Source of the DNA: Bacillus sp. SLBN-46
GTDB lineage: Bacteria; Bacillota; Bacilli; Bacillales; Cytobacillaceae
Length of the DNA stretch: 64,000 nt
Assembly (NCBI RefSeq): GCF_031453555.1
Contig: NZ_JAVIZM010000001.1
Location: 2,239,001 to 2,303,000, forward strand
Direction of reading: 5' to 3'
Position numbers and translations under genes: made by a program. Below the pieces are notes generated by a model. That model saw nothing but the letters and a program-made list of their open reading frames with translations. It searched no databases and was not told the origin of the DNA. Numbering within the stretch: the stretch's first letter is position 1; every line of letters begins with the position of its first letter. Positions 1 through 7,719 of this stretch are shown piece by piece.

Positions 1-209
1 ATGTGCCAGACTACCCACCACGTGAAAAGCATCCAACAATCTTTAATGGATTTGATGAGCTATCATCAGGAGAAACCATGATGATTGTTAACGACCATGA
101 TCCGAGACCACTTTTATACCAGTTCATGATGGAGAGACCTGAACAATTTTCTTGGGAATACCTAGAAGAGGGTCCTGAAACATGGAAGGTTGCAATCAGT
201 AAAAAGTAA
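1..209 (+). CDS. DUF2249-type protein, C-terminal part (5' end outside window)
   Basis: The reading frame is already open at base 1 and stops at TAA 207-209, so only the last ~68 codons are present. The visible chain has the pattern YPPREKHPTIF, then LSSGETMMIVNDHDPRPLLYQ, then FSWEYLEEGPETWKV, which is the typical C-terminal half of DUF2249 domains. These small domains have a SirA/TusA-like fold and often occur with hemerythrin-like or nitrogen-oxide genes, but the biochemical role is not settled. The GTG at 3 is probably an internal codon: homologues have residues before VPDYPPR. A terminator follows at 313. Family call is from motif recall; function is not claimed. Confidence 0.7.
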   Translation, partial: VPDYPPREKHPTIFNGFDELSSGETMMIVNDHDPRPLLYQFMMERPEQFSWEYLEEGPETWKVAISKK

Positions 210-312
210 GTTAGGAATTTACGACTTAGAATTTTCCAGGCTGCTTAACTCTTTCTAATCATTTTACGTGTGAATATTTAATTTTCAGTTTTTTCCCTAT
301 GAATATATTTTA

Positions 313-342
313 CAACAGAAAACTCTTTCTGTTGTTTTTTTT
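313..342 (+). terminator. Rho-independent terminator after the DUF2249 gene
   Basis: A perfect 9-bp stem (CAACAGAAA 313-321 with TTTCTGTTG 326-334) closes a 4-base loop and runs into an eight-T tract. It lies about 100 bases after the DUF2249 stop and before the carboxypeptidase gene. Confidence 0.85.
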
Positions 343-418
343 ATCATTATTAATCTCAAAAGGGCAACTTTTCAGAATTATATGGTAAAATTTAAACGTT
401 ATGAAAGGGGGCAATGCT

Positions 419-1927
419 GTGAGTACAAAAACTATTCAAATAGAAAAAGAGTTTTTGGATTATGTGAAAAAAATGACTGCCTATCATGAGGCACTTGGCG
501 TTATTTATTGGGATTTAAGAACAGGAGCTCCCAAACAGGGGGTAGAACAGCGGTCAGAAGTAATCGGGATGTTATCTTCGGAAGTATTTAAAATGTCTAC
601 TTCTGAAGAAATGGCTGCGTACATAGCAAGTTTATCAAAAGCTGAAGTAGATGAAAAAACAAAAAAAATTCTTGAAGAGTGCAAAAAAGAGTATGAACGT
701 AATAAAAAAATTCCAGCGGAAGAATACAAAGAGTTTGTGATCCTCCAATCCAAAGCTGAGAGTATATGGGAGGAAGCGAAAGAGAAAGCTGATTTTGCTA
801 TGTTTAGTCCGTATTTAGAAAAGCTGGTAGAGATGACAAGAAGGTTCATTAGTTACTGGGGGCATACGGAAAAGAGATATGATGTCTTATTAGATATGTA
901 TGAACCAGGGATGACGACAGAGGTCCTGGATGATGTATTTGGTAAACTTAGAGAGAGGATTGTTCCTTTAGTGAAGCAAATCTCTGAAGCCGATAATAAG
1001 CCAACAACAGATTTTCTTTTTAAGTCCTTCAAAAAGGAAAAGCAACGCGAGTTCAGCTTAGAGATTCTGGCAAAGATGGGCTATAACTTTCAGGCTGGAA
1101 GGCTGGATGAAACCGTTCATCCATTTGCGATTGGGCTGAATCCTGGGGATGTCCGTGTCACTACAAAGTATGATGAAAATGACTTTCGGACAGCTATATT
1201 TGGCACCATTCATGAGGGGGGCCACGCCTTATATGAACAAAACTTTTCAAAAGAATTAATCGGTACGCCGCTATGTTCTGCGGCATCCATGGGCATCCAC
1301 GAATCCCAATCCCTATTCTACGAAAATATTGTTGGTAGAAGCCTTCCATTTTGGAAAAATAACTTTGACTGCCTAAAAAAATACGCAGATGGGCAATTTG
1401 ATCAAGTAGATAGTGAAAGATTTTACAGAGCTATTAATGAATCTAAACCATCCCTTATTAGAATCGAAGCAGACGAATTAACTTATCCGCTTCATATCAT
1501 TATTCGTTATGAAATTGAAAAAGGCTTATTTGATGGTTCCATGCAAGTGAAGGACCTGCCTCAGATTTGGAATGATATGTATGAACAGTACTTGGGAATT
1601 GTTCCGAAGAATGATGCGGAGGGTATTCTCCAGGATGTCCACTGGGCGGGAGGAAGCTTTGGATATTTCCCTTCCTATGCTTTAGGATATATGTATGCTG
1701 CGCAATTTAAGCATAAGATGCTTGAGGAAATCCCCCATTTTAACCAATTGGTAGAAGAAGGGGATTTGCTGCCGATTAAAGAGTGGTTAACGAAAAATAT
1801 TCATCAATACGGAAAATTAAAGAAACCACTTGAAATTCTAAGAGATGTTACAGGTGAGGGCTTAAATGCAGAGTATTTAATTGAGTATCTCATTGATAAA
1901 TATCAAAAGGTATATCAATTGCAGTGA
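419..1927 (+). CDS. ypwA: M32-family metallocarboxypeptidase
   Basis: Cytoplasmic zinc metallocarboxypeptidase that removes C-terminal residues from peptides. The catalytic motif HEGGH (nt ~1210-1224, residue ~265) matches the M32 HExxH signature, followed by ESQSLFYEN, whose glutamate is the usual third zinc ligand. I place the start at GTG 419 because the AAAGGGGG at 404-411 is an ideal ribosome binding site 7-8 bases upstream; the in-frame ATG at 401 would put that site inside the gene. The resulting 502 residues agree with the usual ~500. Its stop overlaps the next gene's start by four bases (GTGA), so the two are probably cotranscribed. In B. subtilis ypwA also sits beside the bcsA-ypbQ region. 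Confidence 0.93.
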   Translation: MSTKTIQIEKEFLDYVKKMTAYHEALGVIYWDLRTGAPKQGVEQRSEVIGMLSSEVFKMSTSEEMAAYIASLSKAEVDEKTKKILEECKKEYERNKKIPAEEYKEFVILQSKAESIWEEAKEKADFAMFSPYLEKLVEMTRRFISYWGHTEKRYDVLLDMYEPGMTTEVLDDVFGKLRERIVPLVKQISEADNKPTTDFLFKSFKKEKQREFSLEILAKMGYNFQAGRLDETVHPFAIGLNPGDVRVTTKYDENDFRTAIFGTIHEGGHALYEQNFSKELIGTPLCSAASMGIHESQSLFYENIVGRSLPFWKNNFDCLKKYADGQFDQVDSERFYRAINESKPSLIRIEADELTYPLHIIIRYEIEKGLFDGSMQVKDLPQIWNDMYEQYLGIVPKNDAEGILQDVHWAGGSFGYFPSYALGYMYAAQFKHKMLEEIPHFNQLVEEGDLLPIKEWLTKNIHQYGKLKKPLEILRDVTGEGLNAEYLIEYLIDKYQKVYQLQ

Positions 1928-2832
1928 AAAAGCTCCTTCCGATTATTTTCATTTCTAGTAGTGCTGCATTATGGGGGATTATTGCCATATTTGTTAGAAA
2001 GCTAACCGAATTAGGTTTTACACCGATGGAGATTGTCACATTAAGGGTAGTTACTGCAGCAGTATTGCTTGGAATCCTTGGTATCAGTAAATATTCGTCC
2101 CAGATGAAAATCAAATGGATGGATATTAAATTGTTTATAGGAACCGGCGTTTGCAGCATTGTGTTATTTAATTGGTGCTACTTTTCTGCAATCAATCAGA
2201 TGAGTTTATCTATTGCTGTCATACTATTATATACAGCCCCTGTTTTTGTTACAGCTTTATCCTTTCTATTTTTAAAAGAGAAAATGGATACGGTAAAATT
2301 ATTATCAGTCTTAGGGACAATTGCAGGGTGTGTAATGGTTGCAGGGGTAAACCTTCATGCGACAAGCTTTAGTTTTATCGGGATTTTAACAGGACTCGGG
2401 GCCGGCTTTGGATATGCCTTATATAGTATCTTTGGCAAATTTGCTTTAAAAAAATATCAACCCTTTACGGTCACTTTCTATACGTTTGTTATTGCTTCCA
2501 TCACATTACTACCGTCAACAAATATTTGGGAAAAGGGTTCATTACTTATAAGTAATGAGGTTCTTCTATACGGTATTGGGTTGGGGCTTTTTCCAACGGT
2601 ATTGGCTTATTTACTCTATACAAAGGGACTTGAAAAAATAGACACTAGTAAAGCTTCTATTATTGCAACGGTTGAACCTGTAGTAGCCACGCTTTTAAGC
2701 GTTTTTCTTTATCGGGAAGGGTTCAGTGTTACACAGGGGATCGGTACTTCCTTGATTCTTTTATCTGTTTTGCTAGTAAATCGGTCAAAAAATAATTCAA
2801 ACCAACTATACGAAGAAAAGGCTTCAATCTAA
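1924..2832 (+). CDS. EamA/DMT-family transporter
   Basis: A 302-residue integral membrane protein made of two repeated five-helix EamA units, the layout of drug/metabolite exporters such as RhaT- and YdcZ-type proteins. Hydrophobic segments are visible from the N-terminus (LPIIFISSSAALWGIIAIFV) to the last helix near residue 285, followed by a short basic/acidic tail. The GTG start overlaps the carboxypeptidase stop (GTGA), indicating translational coupling. The substrate cannot be told from sequence. A second unrelated-position EamA gene lies at 14621-15541. A bidirectional terminator separates this gene from the convergent oxidase operon. Confidence 0.85.
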   Translation: MKKLLPIIFISSSAALWGIIAIFVRKLTELGFTPMEIVTLRVVTAAVLLGILGISKYSSQMKIKWMDIKLFIGTGVCSIVLFNWCYFSAINQMSLSIAVILLYTAPVFVTALSFLFLKEKMDTVKLLSVLGTIAGCVMVAGVNLHATSFSFIGILTGLGAGFGYALYSIFGKFALKKYQPFTVTFYTFVIASITLLPSTNIWEKGSLLISNEVLLYGIGLGLFPTVLAYLLYTKGLEKIDTSKASIIATVEPVVATLLSVFLYREGFSVTQGIGTSLILLSVLLVNRSKNNSNQLYEEKASI

Positions 2833-2852
2833 TGATTGAAGCCTTTTCTCAT
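2815..2852. terminator. Bidirectional terminator between convergent operons
   Basis: AAAAGGCTTCAATC pairs perfectly with GATTGAAGCCTTTT around a short TAAT loop, overlapping the end of the transporter gene. A-run on the left and T-run on the right make it usable from both strands, stopping the transporter (+) and cbaA (-) transcripts. Confidence 0.85.
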
Positions 2853-2862
2853 ATATTTCAAA

Positions 2863-4530
2863 CTACCATTTACTCCAAGTTTGGAAACCTTTTGATCCTG
2901 GTGGTGCATTTTGAATGATATCAATAAACGGTATGGTGTAAGCAAAAAGAATTAAAGCAGCTGTAATACCAAGCCATAATTTCCAGTTTTCAAATACCAT
3001 TGGTGCTTTTTCTTCCGGACGCTCTGCTTCACCAACTGGGAATTCTTCTTCTCCCTTTGGAGCAAAGAATGCTAGATTGATAAAAATAATTAGCACTAAG
3101 ATAATACCTAAGAAAAGGATTGAGCCACCAACTGCTTGAGCAATCTGGTAAGGGATCCACTCTGCCGCTTGCTTCGCACCGCCATAGGTTGAGAAGGAAG
3201 AACGTCGTGGGCCTCCAAGCAAACCTTGTGCATGCATGGAAGTGGACATGAAGGCCATTCCAATTGTCCATACCCAACCTTGAATAATACCTAGTTTATT
3301 CATTGCTTTTGTTAATTTACGGCCTGTTAAATGCGGTACTAACCAGTATGAGATGCCAAAAAATGTTAGCGCAACAGATGTTGCTACCGTTAAGTGGAAG
3401 TGTCCTGTTACCCATATAGTATTGTGAACTACCTGGTCCATCTGGTTTGAAGCGTTAATAATACCACCGGCACCAGCTGGGATAAAAACGGCCATACCGA
3501 TAAATGGAACGATAAAACGAGCATCACCCCATGGTAGAACTCTGAACCAGCCAAAAAGACCAGTTGCGCCTTTTGAACGGCCATATCTCTCAAAGGTTGC
3601 AAATAATGAGAAGGCTGTCATTAATGAAGGAATGATAACCATGAAAGTCAAGATAACCTGTAAGAACTTCCATGCTGGATCAATTCCAGGTTCAGTTAAT
3701 TGATGGTGAAAACCAACTGGGATCGAGAACAGCAAGAACAAAATAAAGGATAAACGAGCTAAGGAATCGGAGAAAATTTTTCCACCGATAATTTTTGGAA
3801 TGATGGCATACCAACACATATAAGCTGGTAATAACCAGAAATAAACTAATGGGTGACCAAAATACCAGAACAATGTACGGCTGACTAAAACATCAACAGT
3901 ATCCACTAAGCCAAGTGACCAAGGCAGTAATTGGAATAAAACGGTTGCAGCAACACCTAATGTAGCAACGATCCAAAGAACAGTATTCACTACAGCCATA
4001 AAGCTTAATAAAGGACTTGGCTGTCCTGGATTATTCTTACGCCATTTTGCATAGGTCAGAATCTGAGCAGAACCATCAATCCAGCTTCCGACAACTACAA
4101 AGGTTAAGCCCAAATAAAAAATCCAGTGTGCTTTTAGTGGGGCATAGAACGTATAAAGGACAGATGCTTCTTTAAGCAAAACCATTGTTGCTGCCATTAA
4201 TGTCCCGATCAACATGACCCAAAAACCAATCCAGCCGGTACGTCTTGCTGCTGGGGAGTGTCCTCCAGTTGTTCTGCTTACTGCAGCATATTGAAATCCC
4301 ATAATAAAGAAAGTGGTTAAAACAAGTCCCATTAATACTCCATGGACAGTTAAAACTTGATAATAATCGATTCCCCACGGAAGTTCCCATTTACCAGAAC
4401 GAACGAGGGTTTGGAGAAGTCCCATCAAACCACCAAGAGCAAGAGCGGAGAAGGCGACAAAAAAGTGTGCCATCGAAAGCTTTGCATCACGAGGGTCAAC
4501 TTTTACTTTTACAGCTGTATTGTTAACCAT
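2863..4530 (-). CDS. cbaA: ba3-type cytochrome c oxidase subunit I
   Basis: Catalytic heme-copper subunit of a B-family terminal oxidase: reduces O2 to water at a heme a3/CuB centre and pumps protons. The 555 residues form about 13 membrane helices. Visible signatures include the low-spin heme histidine region VHGVLMGLVL, the CuB/tyrosine stretch GHPLVYFWLLPAY, the HHQLTEPG loop, and the twin-histidine helix HFHLTVATS. The PLVYFWLLPAY wording rather than the A-type PEVY places it with Thermus-like ba3 oxidases. The ATG overlaps the stop of subunit II by one base (TAATG). Gene order is cbaD-cbaB-cbaA, reading leftwards. The partner subunit II is frameshifted as sequenced, so whether the complex is made depends on whether that is real. 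Confidence 0.95.
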   Translation of the reverse strand: MVNNTAVKVKVDPRDAKLSMAHFFVAFSALALGGLMGLLQTLVRSGKWELPWGIDYYQVLTVHGVLMGLVLTTFFIMGFQYAAVSRTTGGHSPAARRTGWIGFWVMLIGTLMAATMVLLKEASVLYTFYAPLKAHWIFYLGLTFVVVGSWIDGSAQILTYAKWRKNNPGQPSPLLSFMAVVNTVLWIVATLGVAATVLFQLLPWSLGLVDTVDVLVSRTLFWYFGHPLVYFWLLPAYMCWYAIIPKIIGGKIFSDSLARLSFILFLLFSIPVGFHHQLTEPGIDPAWKFLQVILTFMVIIPSLMTAFSLFATFERYGRSKGATGLFGWFRVLPWGDARFIVPFIGMAVFIPAGAGGIINASNQMDQVVHNTIWVTGHFHLTVATSVALTFFGISYWLVPHLTGRKLTKAMNKLGIIQGWVWTIGMAFMSTSMHAQGLLGGPRRSSFSTYGGAKQAAEWIPYQIAQAVGGSILFLGIILVLIIFINLAFFAPKGEEEFPVGEAERPEEKAPMVFENWKLWLGITAALILFAYTIPFIDIIQNAPPGSKGFQTWSKW

Positions 4531-5007
4531 TATTTTACCACCTCAATCTTTGAACTCATTAGATGGTGTCCAGCACCACAATATTCATTACACACAATTA
4601 GATATTCGCCAGCCTTGTCAAAGGTTGTCGTATATTCACTGACATAACCAGGTTCAAGCATCATATTAATATTAGTTCCAGCTACTTCGAATCCATGAAC
4701 AACATCTGTTGTTGTTGCAATGACCCTTACTTTCGCTCCTAGTGGAACTTTTACTTGCGCAGGATTAAATGAGAAGGCTGAAGCCACATACACTAATTCA
4801 TAGTCCCATTCTTTCCCTTCAACTTTGTGAAGGCCTGGCTCTGTAAATGGTTTTGTTTGATTGACCTTCTCAGGATTTATAGTAGTTAAACAACTAGGTG
4901 GTTTGTTACCTAGATAAAAAGCACTAACGCCAATGGTGACTAAAAAATACTACAAGGGCACCTATTCCAAATGCGAGCCATATTTTTTCAAATTTATGCA
5001 TATGCAT
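4530..5007 (-). pseudogene. cbaB: ba3-type cytochrome c oxidase subunit II, frameshifted as sequenced
   Basis: Would carry the CuA electron-entry site. From ATG 5007 (AAGGGGG ribosome site just upstream) the frame reads MHMHKFEKIWLAFGIGALVV, a membrane anchor, then hits a stop after HHWR. Removing one base from the six-A run at 4942-4947 restores VTIGVSAFYLG and a continuous 158-residue protein through to the intact CuA motif CNEYCGAGHHLM near the C-terminus, with the GFEVAG histidine region before it. So a single +1 event in a homopolymer breaks the gene. The last 87 codons remain open from a GTG at 4793, but that fragment lacks the membrane anchor. Either a sequencing/assembly error or a recent mutation; three such cases in the window favour error. 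Confidence 0.85.
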
Positions 5008-5029
5008 AATCTTTTTCCCCCTTCAATCA

Positions 5030-5179
5030 TTAAAAACGTTCTACAAATAGGTAATAGACACCTACCCAAGTGACCACAATGAAAAATCCCAAAAAGAAAA
5101 CGGACGCTAATGTTCCTTTGAGAGAAGAGCTGTCTTCGATCTCGGTTTTTTGTTTTGTTTTTAATTCCGTTTTTGCCAT
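5030..5179 (-). CDS. cbaD: Cytochrome c oxidase subunit 2A-like small membrane protein
   Basis: A 49-residue protein starting MAKTELKTKQKTEIEDSSS, with a polar N-terminus and one transmembrane helix (VFFLGFFIVVTWVGVYYLF) ending VERF. This length and layout match subunit IIa of ba3 oxidases, the single-helix polypeptide that replaces the missing first helix of subunit II. It is the first gene of the oxidase operon; its stop lies 22 bases before the cbaB start. The ribosome site AAGGGGATGG-like stretch (GGGAGTGCAAGGGG) precedes the ATG at 5179. Placed by position, length and topology; the sequence is too short for a strong homology claim alone. Confidence 0.8.
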   Translation of the reverse strand: MAKTELKTKQKTEIEDSSSLKGTLASVFFLGFFIVVTWVGVYYLFVERF

Positions 5180-5245
5180 CCCCTTGCACTCCCTTCAAGA
5201 AAAGTAAAGATTAAATAATAAGTTCTCTTTCATAATACAAAACAA

Positions 5246-5391
5246 TTGTGAAAGTAAACTATATAGTTTTGGAAGTTCACAAATTGTTCATTCCTTAGGT
5301 AACTACTATGTTAATGTTAAAAACTTGATATAACAGTGATTTATGTCACATTAACCAAGGGGTAAATGTGACATAAATGTGAACCATCACA
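5246..5391. promoter_or_regulatory. Dyad-rich control region upstream of the ba3 oxidase operon
   Basis: Three separate inverted repeats built on TGTGA/TCACA lie upstream of cbaD. TTGTGAA (5246-5252) faces TTCACAA (5276-5282). TTATGTCACATT (5341-5352) and AATGTGACATAA (5365-5376) form a perfect 12-bp dyad with a 12-base spacer. TGTGA (5378-5382) faces TCACA (5387-5391). Such half-sites are typical of CRP/FNR-family and Rex-type regulators, which would suit a terminal oxidase, but the spacings do not match the standard TGTGA-N6-TCACA, so the regulator is unknown. Confidence 0.5.
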
Positions 5392-5500
5392 CTTTACCTG
5401 TGATAAAAGTAATTGATTAATGTTTCACAAGCAAAAATCCATGTTTTTGAAACCAAGTCACATTCCTGAAATAGGAAAAATAAGATATATCATAATGACT

Positions 5501-5602
5501 TAGTTTAAGGCTGTGTTAAAGAACATTGTTGCTTTTTATACCCTGTTGATTGGAGCGCCTGGAGCGGAAATCAACAGACAAGTTTAATAGAGCCTAGTTT
5601 AA
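5501..5602. mobile_element. 86-bp MITE-like element, internally deleted copy, with 8-bp target duplication
   Basis: The element proper is 5509-5594. It begins GGCTGTGTTAAAG and ends TTTAATAGAGCC, imperfect terminal inverted repeats (10 of 12 match). An inner perfect inverted repeat CTGTTGATT/AATCAACAG brackets the middle. It is flanked on both sides by the same 8 bases, TAGTTTAA (5501-5508 and 5595-5602). Compared with the 183-bp copy at 30458-30640 it lacks the GC-rich core of about 97 bases, joining TTGATTGGAG directly to CGCCTGGAGCGG. It has no coding capacity and would need a transposase acting in trans. Confidence 0.8.
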
Positions 5603-5622
5603 TTAGGAAGCGAGGGTCTTCT

Positions 5623-5748
5623 TTGGAAAAATATTATTGTGAACAATGTCGATTATTATATAATGCAGAACAAGAGTGTGGAGTTTGCGGATTATTGGCA
5701 AATAAAAAAATAAAGATTGAGGTTCAAGCTCAACCAGAAAAACAATAA
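5623..5748 (+). CDS. Small zinc-ribbon protein (41 aa)
   Basis: TTG at 5623 opens a 41-codon frame reading MEKYYCEQCRLLYNAEQECG followed by VCGLLANKKIKIEVQ and ending at TAA 5746-5748. Two CxxC knuckles (CEQC, CGVC) separated by ten residues make a minimal zinc ribbon. A GCGAGGG ribosome site lies 6-7 bases upstream. The MITE-like copy ends only 28 bases before the start, so that insertion may have altered its leader. A terminator follows at 5840. Real-gene status rests on the cysteine spacing and the ribosome site; function unknown. Confidence 0.5.
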   Translation: MEKYYCEQCRLLYNAEQECGVCGLLANKKIKIEVQAQPEKQ

Positions 5749-5839
5749 GCCACTAAAATTGGTAAAGATTATGTAATGAAGGAAATTTAAAATCGCGATA
5801 TAATTTAAGAGCACAACAACAACAACCTTCAAAACGTTT

Positions 5840-5869
5840 GCTTCCCTGTCGTAGGGAGGCTTTTTTTTT
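5840..5869 (+). terminator. Rho-independent terminator
   Basis: GCTTCCCT (5840-5847) pairs with AGGGAGGC (5853-5860, one G-T), followed by nine Ts. It ends the transcript of the small zinc-ribbon gene and insulates the polyketide synthase operon. Confidence 0.85.
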
Positions 5870-5949
5870 GCCTTTGAAGTGATAAAGAAATTCGAATAAT
5901 TCTCCTGACTACTGGAAAAAATACCCGTACATAGGATGAAGGAGAATGT

Positions 5950-7041
5950 ATGATGCCCGCTATTCTTTCTGTTTCAGAAGTAATACCCCCATATGAAATT
6001 AATCAAAATCAAGCAGTAGAGTTTGCACGTGATCTTTTTGCGGACTCATTTAAGGATATTGAAAGACTCTTAAAAGCCTTTCAAAATGGACAAATTGAAA
6101 AAAGGCATTTTGTGAAAGGGCTAGATTGGTTTAAAGATAACCATACGTTTGAGGAGAAAAATAATGCTTACATAGAGGCTGCTGTTACACTTGGTAGTGA
6201 GGCGATTACCAAATGCTTAAATAATACTCATTTTCTTGAAAAACCACTGCCTTATGAAGAAATTGATGCAATTTTTTTTATTTCAACCACTGGAGTGGCA
6301 ACTCCAAGTATTGATGCGAGAATCATGAATCAACTGCCTTTTAGTCCACACACGAAACGGATACCAATTTGGGGGCTTGGATGTGCCGGTGGGGCTGCGG
6401 GATTATCAAGAGCATTTGAGTATTGCTTGGCATTTCCTGAAGCAAAGGTGCTTGTCCTTTCAATCGAACTATGCAGTCTAACCTTTCAACGTAATGATCT
6501 GTCAAAGAGTAATTTAATAGGGGTCTCACTATTTGCAGATGGGATTGCCTGTGCATTGGTTTGTGGCGACTCTTCTAAAACAAAGAGTTATAGAAAAAAA
6601 GCGGCGTATCCATCTATTATCGGGACACAATCTACACTCATGCCAAACTCGTTGGACGTAATGGGTTGGGAGATTAAAAATTCAGGCTTGTACGTTGTAT
6701 TCTCGAGAGATATACCTCGAATTATTGAAGAATGGTTAAAGCCAAATGTGAAGGAATTTCTAGATCAATATCACATGAACTTAAGTCAGGTAGACTATTT
6801 TATTGCCCACCCTGGCGGTAAAAAAGTGCTAGATGCCTATGTTAAATCATTAGATATCCCTACTTCCATGACAGATATATCCTTAGAGGTTCTAAAGCAA
6901 TTTGGCAATATGTCGTCGGTTACAATCCTTTATGTACTGAAACGAATCATGGAGAAGGATATTCCAAAGGATACTATTGGGCTTGGAACAGCTCTAGGTC
7001 CAGGGTTTAGTTCCGAACTGCTACTAATGAGGTGGGTGTAA
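5950..7041 (+). CDS. bcsA: Type III polyketide synthase (chalcone synthase-like)
   Basis: Condenses long-chain fatty acyl-CoA with malonyl-CoA to give alkylpyrones or alkylresorcinols in B. subtilis homologues. The thiolase-fold catalytic triad is visible: Cys in WGLGCAGGAAGLSRA (residue ~145), His in DYFIAHPGGKKVL (~280) and Asn in FGNMSSVT (~318). Length (363) is normal. Tandem ATGs at 5950 and 5953 both fit the AAGGAG at 5939-5944; the second has the better 8-base spacing, so the N-terminus is uncertain by one residue. The stop abuts the start of the methyltransferase gene with no gap, the same bcsA-ypbQ pair as in B. subtilis. Confidence 0.93.
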   Translation: MMPAILSVSEVIPPYEINQNQAVEFARDLFADSFKDIERLLKAFQNGQIEKRHFVKGLDWFKDNHTFEEKNNAYIEAAVTLGSEAITKCLNNTHFLEKPLPYEEIDAIFFISTTGVATPSIDARIMNQLPFSPHTKRIPIWGLGCAGGAAGLSRAFEYCLAFPEAKVLVLSIELCSLTFQRNDLSKSNLIGVSLFADGIACALVCGDSSKTKSYRKKAAYPSIIGTQSTLMPNSLDVMGWEIKNSGLYVVFSRDIPRIIEEWLKPNVKEFLDQYHMNLSQVDYFIAHPGGKKVLDAYVKSLDIPTSMTDISLEVLKQFGNMSSVTILYVLKRIMEKDIPKDTIGLGTALGPGFSSELLLMRWV

Positions 7042-7611
7042 ATGAATAATGTTCTTCCATTCCTAGTTTTATTTGGGGTCATCATTTCTCAAAGAGTAAC
7101 AGAGCTTCTTATTGCTAAAAGTAATGAAAGATGGATGAAGAAAAATGGTGCCATTGAGTTTGGAGTAAAGCATTATAGATATATGGTTGGTATGCATATT
7201 CTGTTTTTTATTGTTTTTTTCGGCGAAAAGGTTTGGCTGAATCGTGGATTATCCCCAATATGGCCTTTATTGCTGACCGTTTTTATAGGTGCGCAGTTAG
7301 TCAGATTATGGGCAATTACTTCGCTTGGAAAGTATTGGAACACAAAAATTCTTGTCTTAGCCAATGCGAAGGTTATAAGGAAGGGGCCATATCGTTTTAT
7401 AAAACATCCAAATTATTTTGTCGTTGCTATCGAGCTACTGGTTGTTCCATTATTATTTTCTTCTTATATCACGGCTATCATGTTTACCATGTTTAATGCG
7501 ATGATTTTGTCTCGTCGAATTCCAGAGGAGGAGAAAGCACTTCAGGATTTAACTGAATATGTTGATGCTTTTCAAAATTGTAATCGTTTTCTCCCTAAGA
7601 TTGTTAAATAA
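7042..7611 (+). CDS. ypbQ: Isoprenylcysteine carboxylmethyltransferase-family protein, alkylpyrone O-methyltransferase
   Basis: A 189-residue membrane methyltransferase of the ICMT/PEMT type. Several transmembrane helices precede the conserved C-terminal block GPYRFIKHPNYFVVAIELL, the SAM-binding RHPxY-like motif, and an acidic EEEKAL stretch that usually carries the catalytic glutamate. In B. subtilis the homologue methylates the alkylpyrones made by BcsA. The ATG at 7042 directly follows the bcsA stop (TAA ATG), so the two are translated together. The downstream 26-aa gene appears to have its own Fur-type promoter. Confidence 0.88.
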   Translation: MNNVLPFLVLFGVIISQRVTELLIAKSNERWMKKNGAIEFGVKHYRYMVGMHILFFIVFFGEKVWLNRGLSPIWPLLLTVFIGAQLVRLWAITSLGKYWNTKILVLANAKVIRKGPYRFIKHPNYFVVAIELLVVPLLFSSYITAIMFTMFNAMILSRRIPEEEKALQDLTEYVDAFQNCNRFLPKIVK

Positions 7612-7634
7612 TTGTGACAGTTGATAAAACGTTA

Positions 7635-7689
7635 TTGAAAACGATTATCAGCTATGTTAAACTAATTTCAACGATGAAAATCATTCTCA
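7635..7689 (+). promoter_or_regulatory. Promoter with two Fur-box-like operators
   Basis: A -35 TTGAAA (7635-7640) is followed after 17 bases by a weak -10 TAAACT (7658-7663). TGAAAACGATTATCA (7636-7650) overlaps the -35 and matches the Bacillus Fur 7-1-7 motif TGATAAT-N-ATTATCA at 12 of 14 positions. TGAAAATCATTCTCA (7675-7689) lies just past the predicted start site and matches at 12 of 14. This arrangement is typical of strongly iron-repressed genes. The downstream gene is the 26-codon frame at 7720. Confidence 0.6.
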
Positions 7690-7719
7690 ATCAGAGTTTA
7701 AAAAGGGAAGGTGTTACAT

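Noticed and set aside
4962..5198. 78-codon minus-strand ORF over cbaD and the cbaB start
   Set aside because: Wrong frame: the real cbaD frame (5179-5030) gives a clear single-helix subunit, and this ORF has a basic, low-complexity sequence.
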